From Polydactylus sextarius (taxonomy: Eukaryota > Chordata > Actinopteri > Polynemidae): a DNA stretch of 64,000 nt. Location: NCBI GenBank assembly GCA_016801845.1, contig CM028919.1, forward strand, positions 5,635,001 to 5,699,000, written 5' to 3'. Positions 59,601-64,000 of the stretch are shown here, piece by piece. Numbering within the stretch: position 1 is the first letter of the stretch; the number at the start of each line of letters is the position of its first letter. The notes under the pieces are model-generated. The model was not told where the DNA came from, made no database searches, and saw nothing but the letters and a program-made list of their open reading frames with translations. A program made the position numbers and the translations under genes.

Positions 59601-60045
59601 GTTCTTTTATATACACACATTTGCACACTCACACAGACACGCTCCCATGGAAAAACATTCACACACAAACATACACAGAGAGGTGCAGTCATGACAGCCA
59701 CGACTCCCAGGCCTCTTTACAACACCCTGTTTGGTTTGTTTTTCTTCCTTGAGACTCTAAAAAGTGTTGGTGTGTGAGGTCTCCTCTCTCTCTCTCTTTC
59801 TGTCTGTGTCTATCTCTCCGCCCAGCTTCCCATTCATGCCTTACACTTGGTTTTCCTCCCAGTGGTCCTCCAGGTTCATTTCAGAGAGTGTTGCCAGCTC
59901 ACCACAGGTTAGACAGAAATAACAGTCGGGCTCTCCAAGTTAAACAGCGACCTCGTCATACCATCTGAAAGCCCCTCTGCTTCCTCTGGGCCGCCCACCG
60001 CTCAAAGAATGTGTCTTCAGTTCTCTGAGAAAATGGCACAGTTTT

Positions 60046-60048
<3 letters not shown>

Positions 60049-60078
<30 letters not shown>
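60049..60078. repeat. (CA)n microsatellite
   Basis: Pure CA run of about 30 bases. Confidence 0.9.
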
Positions 60079-60079
<1 letters not shown>

Positions 60080-62384
60080 CCAAACAAACCAGGACCGCGT
60101 GTAGAAATGAACATATAGATGTCATTCTCACACACCCTCTCACAACTCGTGTGCACAAAAGCACACAGACATGAGGTGAGCTCTCGCCGCCGCGTTTTTC
60201 GCTGACAGTCTTGAGTACACTGCATCTGTTGTTCCCCGGCTTTGTGGGTCCCAAAGAGAGAGGTAAAGTGTTTGCCCAAAGACACGGAGAGACAGGGTGG
60301 GTGGGGGGTGATGGTGGGACGTGGAGAGTGGGTGTCAGAGAGGATATCCATTTCTACACACCAGGGAAACTGTATTTATTCTCTTAACTGCAGCCACATG
60401 GTGAGCTCTCCTAATGGTATACAGTAAAGTACAACCTGCTGTCACACACACATGCATGGACATGGTGACATAAAACTTTCATAGACAGAAGTTTTTCCTC
60501 TGGGCAGGTCTACTTCTGCAAAGGCTCAAGGTTTCCACAGGTTTTAAATGTTAAGGAAGGATTTAGGTAAAGTCCACACTCTAAGCCATTAAACATTATA
60601 GAGTGAGTCAGGAGGTGAAGTGGTTATGAGGTAATTCCTTATACAGATGTGTGTGTCTAATATAAGGTTTTTCTATCTCGTACTTACAGAGACAATGGCA
60701 TGGAGACAGTTCATCCTTTTAGGAACATACATTAGCTAAATATATTAAATGGAAGCTCTTTTGGCCCATTGTATTTAATTTTGTTTCTAATCTTTCTCAC
60801 CCGATGCCATGACTCATCCGCAGTAAATGTAATCAGAGTCTGTCTATTAGGCATAAGTCTGTCTATAGGGAAATATAGAAGTGATGTTGGTACCACAACA
60901 AAAGGTCAGGGAAGAATCATCATCATTAGTAAAGTTCAAGTCAGTTCATCCAATTTTACCTGGCAAGTTTATTTACCAAATGCAAGGATGGTGCTGTTCA
61001 TGTGTGTCCAAAATGTATCCACCATCAAAGACAACCAGAACCAAGGGTGAAATAGAGGTAAAAGTCAGTGAATCTATAAAGTCATTCAGTTACAGCCTCT
61101 GGGGACAATGATTGTCATAAATTTAATGTCATCGATTAGATGTTGACATGTTTCACAGGAAAATTGAGGACTTTGATCTCCTGGTAGCGTGGGAGAAAAA
61201 GGTAGGGGTCACTAATGTTGATAGGATTCATAATCTGGGGAGCATGAACATGTTTCAAAAAAATATATGAAAATTCATCCAATAGATGATCAGATATCTT
61301 GTACAGAGAATAAAATAGTCATTTCACATTGTTCTAAAGTAATAATTAATTACAGTTGCTTTCTTTTATAGTATTGTCCAAACTATGATACATGCAGAAC
61401 TTAGTCCTGTTCAGTCCTGGAAACAATGATTTAGTTAGTTTAATGTGAGTTGGCTGAAGTGTCATCTATAATCTGTTTCCCTTCAGTGTTGAAGTTAAAC
61501 TCAGTGTAATGGATGTTTTCATCTCACTGTGGTTGCTAAGCAGTTTTGCTACCAGTGGAAAGTTTTGTTCTGAGATTTTTTGATGTTGTTTCAACTACCA
61601 TCATCCATAAATTTGGCATTGTGGTTAAAACTTGGTCTTCCTTTGTCATAAAATTGGCCAATTTGTGTTTGTTTGGACTGCGGGAACTTATTCTGTCTAA
61701 CTCTCCCCGCTAGGATGAGAAGTTCTTATTTTATTGGACATTAAAAGCATGATTTGTGCTCCCAAAAAGCCCAGAAATTTTGTTTTGATTTGACTGCATT
61801 TGTATTGAATTTGCAGAGGATGCTGTCAACAAAGCCCCCTTTTTGCTGTACAACAGTTTGTTGATGCATTTTGTAAAGCCACTGGAAAATCACATTAGAG
61901 CTGTTTTTGATCTATTTCTTCTTTTCTTTAGGTTACATCGATTTTAAATGCTTTTTCCAGTGATACATTAATATGTAGGAGGTATTTTTCTCTCTGACTC
62001 AAATTCAAACTGGTTGTGAGTGGGAGTGATAACAGCGATAACATTTAATGGTGCATATTTCCTGCCCTGTAGTTCAAATAAATGCAAAAGCAGAGTTAGG
62101 ACTGAAATTAGATGAAAGAAAATAAAAAACTGAAGGAAGTTGCTATAAAAAGGTTTGGACGTCAATATATTTATCATTTCTGCTAAATCATACAGTAAAT
62201 TTGTTACGAATAAAGAAAAAGAGACGCCCACCTATGAATTTCTTATCTCTCGTATCTTGAATAAGGATGAGTAAGCAGAGGAACAAACTGCCACAGCAAC
62301 AACGATAACAACTAAACCAGACGAATGCAGATAGCATTGATAAAGGGAAGTAACTGTGTAAGCAACTTTATCATTTTTTAGAAG

Positions 62385-62685
62385 CTATGAACCGAAACTA
62401 TGACCGTAATGTCAGGAATAGCATGAGGAGAGGCAGAGGTCAAAGTGCACCCCCTACTGCCGACTTTGTGCAATAAGGTCATATGGCTCGATTGAAGTCA
62501 CTTTGTTTCCCGTTTAGAGAACCAGGGCTGCGTATTAATGCTGGATATTTTCCAGCTTGCACACAGAACAGAGCACTAGCAGACCAAGAGGAAATATCTG
62601 CTGAATTTGCCAAAAAAGTGTATTGGATTAGACTTGCTGACTACACCTTTAATAGTTTCTCTTGTAGTAAATTTAATAATTGAAG
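62385..62685. repeat. Possible interspersed repeat
   Basis: 'aaagtgcaccccctactgcc' and the end 'cttgctgactacacctttaa' resemble words of a dispersed fish element. Family not identified. Confidence 0.3.
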
Positions 62686-64000
62686 CCTGAAATGACAGCT
62701 CTATATTGCTGGGCTTTTCTCAACATCCACCATATTAGTATTGTATATCTTTCAACAATGTACTTTTGACCTGTCTTTATGCAAGAAGTTCTCGTTTGTC
62801 TGGACTTTAATTGGTTACACTGGGAACCATAATTCTTGACTAAACCGCAGAAGAACAGGACACAGACCAGCTAGAATTTAGCTTTCGTGCCAATTAGCGT
62901 CTGGAGTTTCAGTTTATTTGAGGCTGAGAGAAGCAGCAGTAGAAATGACTCAGAGGGTGATCTGAGTCATAGCTTTAATATGATGAATGCTGGCAGATCT
63001 GACTGTCTCTATTTACACTTACCTGGATACAGTCAGCAGCAACTCAGATGAACTGGTGTGAAATTTTTTTAAATGGTATGTGAAAAACCACTTATTAAAG
63101 ATGAATAAGTGCGGGTTTGATCACTTGGACATGGAAATTTTATCAACCTAGAAAACAAGCTACATGATAAAAATGGCATCTTGGACAAGAACTAACCACG
63201 TGAATGGTCAGTAAACACACTGATACAAGCTATTTAGATGTGCAAATTGTGTGCTTAAGTCAAATAGTGCGGTTAACATTGTCTGAAGACAGAAGAAGTA
63301 GCACAAGAAGCATGTCAGTCTTTATACAGGATGCATTTGAGCTCGGTACAGTTGAGATCACTTGCATTTTTGTGGCACTCAGAGCCCTGTACTTACGCAC
63401 GCAACTGCCACATGTATGATTTATCACATATGTGTGATATGGACGACTGAAATAAATGACTGAAACACTTAAAGACGTGCTGCTAGAGATGCCGTGTCAA
63501 GCTAAAAGGCTGCAGGCTCCAGCTTCATATTCAGTCAACGGATATAAGAGTGGTATCGATCTTCTCATACGTGTCTTGTCAAGAAAGTGAATAAGTGTAT
63601 ATCCTATAGTGTCAACTCCTGAGGCTATGTGAAATAAACTGCTGCCACAGAATAATGAGGCATGTTTTTAGCTTAGCATTTTTAACCAAGCTTGAAGATT
63701 TCTCAGCTCTGATAGCTTCTCAGAAAATTTGATTAGATGCAATAATCCAGGATTAACCTGGTTGACCAGGTTATATGTACACATATGGTCAGTGGTCATC
63801 TTGTTAAATGGTCATAAATTATGATTGTTGGTGTTAATGCGGAAGCGACGGAGGTAAAAGCAGATGATTTGACCATTGTTGTTTGAAATGCAGTCAGAGA
63901 TGCACGCTGAAAAAAGCCCCAGCTGAAATCTTTTATGTCTGCAGCATCTTTCAGCCTGGTTGCACCACTCATATGCGCTTCAAAACACGATCACAGCATC

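Larger units (their letters stand above)
54240..64000. other. Gene-poor region to the window end
   Basis: No exon chain or protein family was recognised on either strand over this 9.8 kb. It may be intergenic or part of a large intron of a gene beyond the window. Listed repeats account for parts of it; small open frames in CA/GT-rich and T-rich DNA (for example 57497-57970 and 59956-60351) are simple-sequence artefacts. Confidence 0.5.

Noticed and set aside
59956..60351. 131- and 104-codon minus-strand frames
   Set aside because: Both are driven by the (CA)n tract at 60049-60078, read as valine/cysteine runs.
1..64000. CRISPR array, operon, phage or tRNA/rRNA genes
   Set aside because: No regularly spaced repeats with unique spacers, no bacterial gene arrangement and no full tRNA fold were seen; tRNA-like words belong to SINEs.

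Overview
This looks like nuclear DNA of a ray-finned fish, probably a spiny-rayed teleost. The genes are vertebrate families with short GT-AG introns. Non-coding DNA is AT-rich with many (AT)n and (CA)n microsatellites, and it holds SINE, LINE and Tc1-like remnants of kinds I recognise as common in teleosts. There is no sign of bacterial genes, CRISPR, rRNA or tRNA genes. Splice structures were assembled by eye from reading frame, splice signals and protein-family knowledge.

Layout: (1) 117-4506 (+) holds the last 13 exons of a mesothelin-like GPI-anchored cell-surface protein; its 5' end lies before the window. (2) 6124-18.2 kb and 19.7-29.5 kb (both -) hold two complete classical calpain proteases in head-to-tail tandem. 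Each has 21 coding exons with nearly the same exon sizes, a non-coding leader exon, a TATA box and a shared promoter-proximal block. Calpain B (694 aa) lies upstream of calpain A (713 aa) in transcription order. (3) 35346-37064 and 37987-39096 (both +) are two single-exon membrane genes of the thrombomodulin/CD93 C-type-lectin family: a CD93-like gene with five EGF modules and a CD93-type tail, then a very short thrombomodulin-like gene whose only EGF modules resemble EGF4-5-6. This adjacent pair matches the CD93/THBD pairing of other vertebrates. (4) 43262-50979 (+) is a complete six-exon glycine N-methyltransferase gene (295 aa) with a TATA/CCAAT/GC-box promoter. (5) 51-64 kb has no gene I can support; it holds microsatellites, SINE-like copies and a diverged duplicated segment.

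The gene groups have no obvious common pathway. The calpains are a local duplication, the CD93/thrombomodulin pair is an endothelial receptor pair, and GNMT is a methyl-balance enzyme of the liver. I found no clearly new biological system. The most interesting points are the reduced thrombomodulin, a histidine-rich 12-bp coding repeat in one calpain but not the other, the matched calpain promoters, and a perfect 30-bp inverted repeat at the edge of a repeat element.
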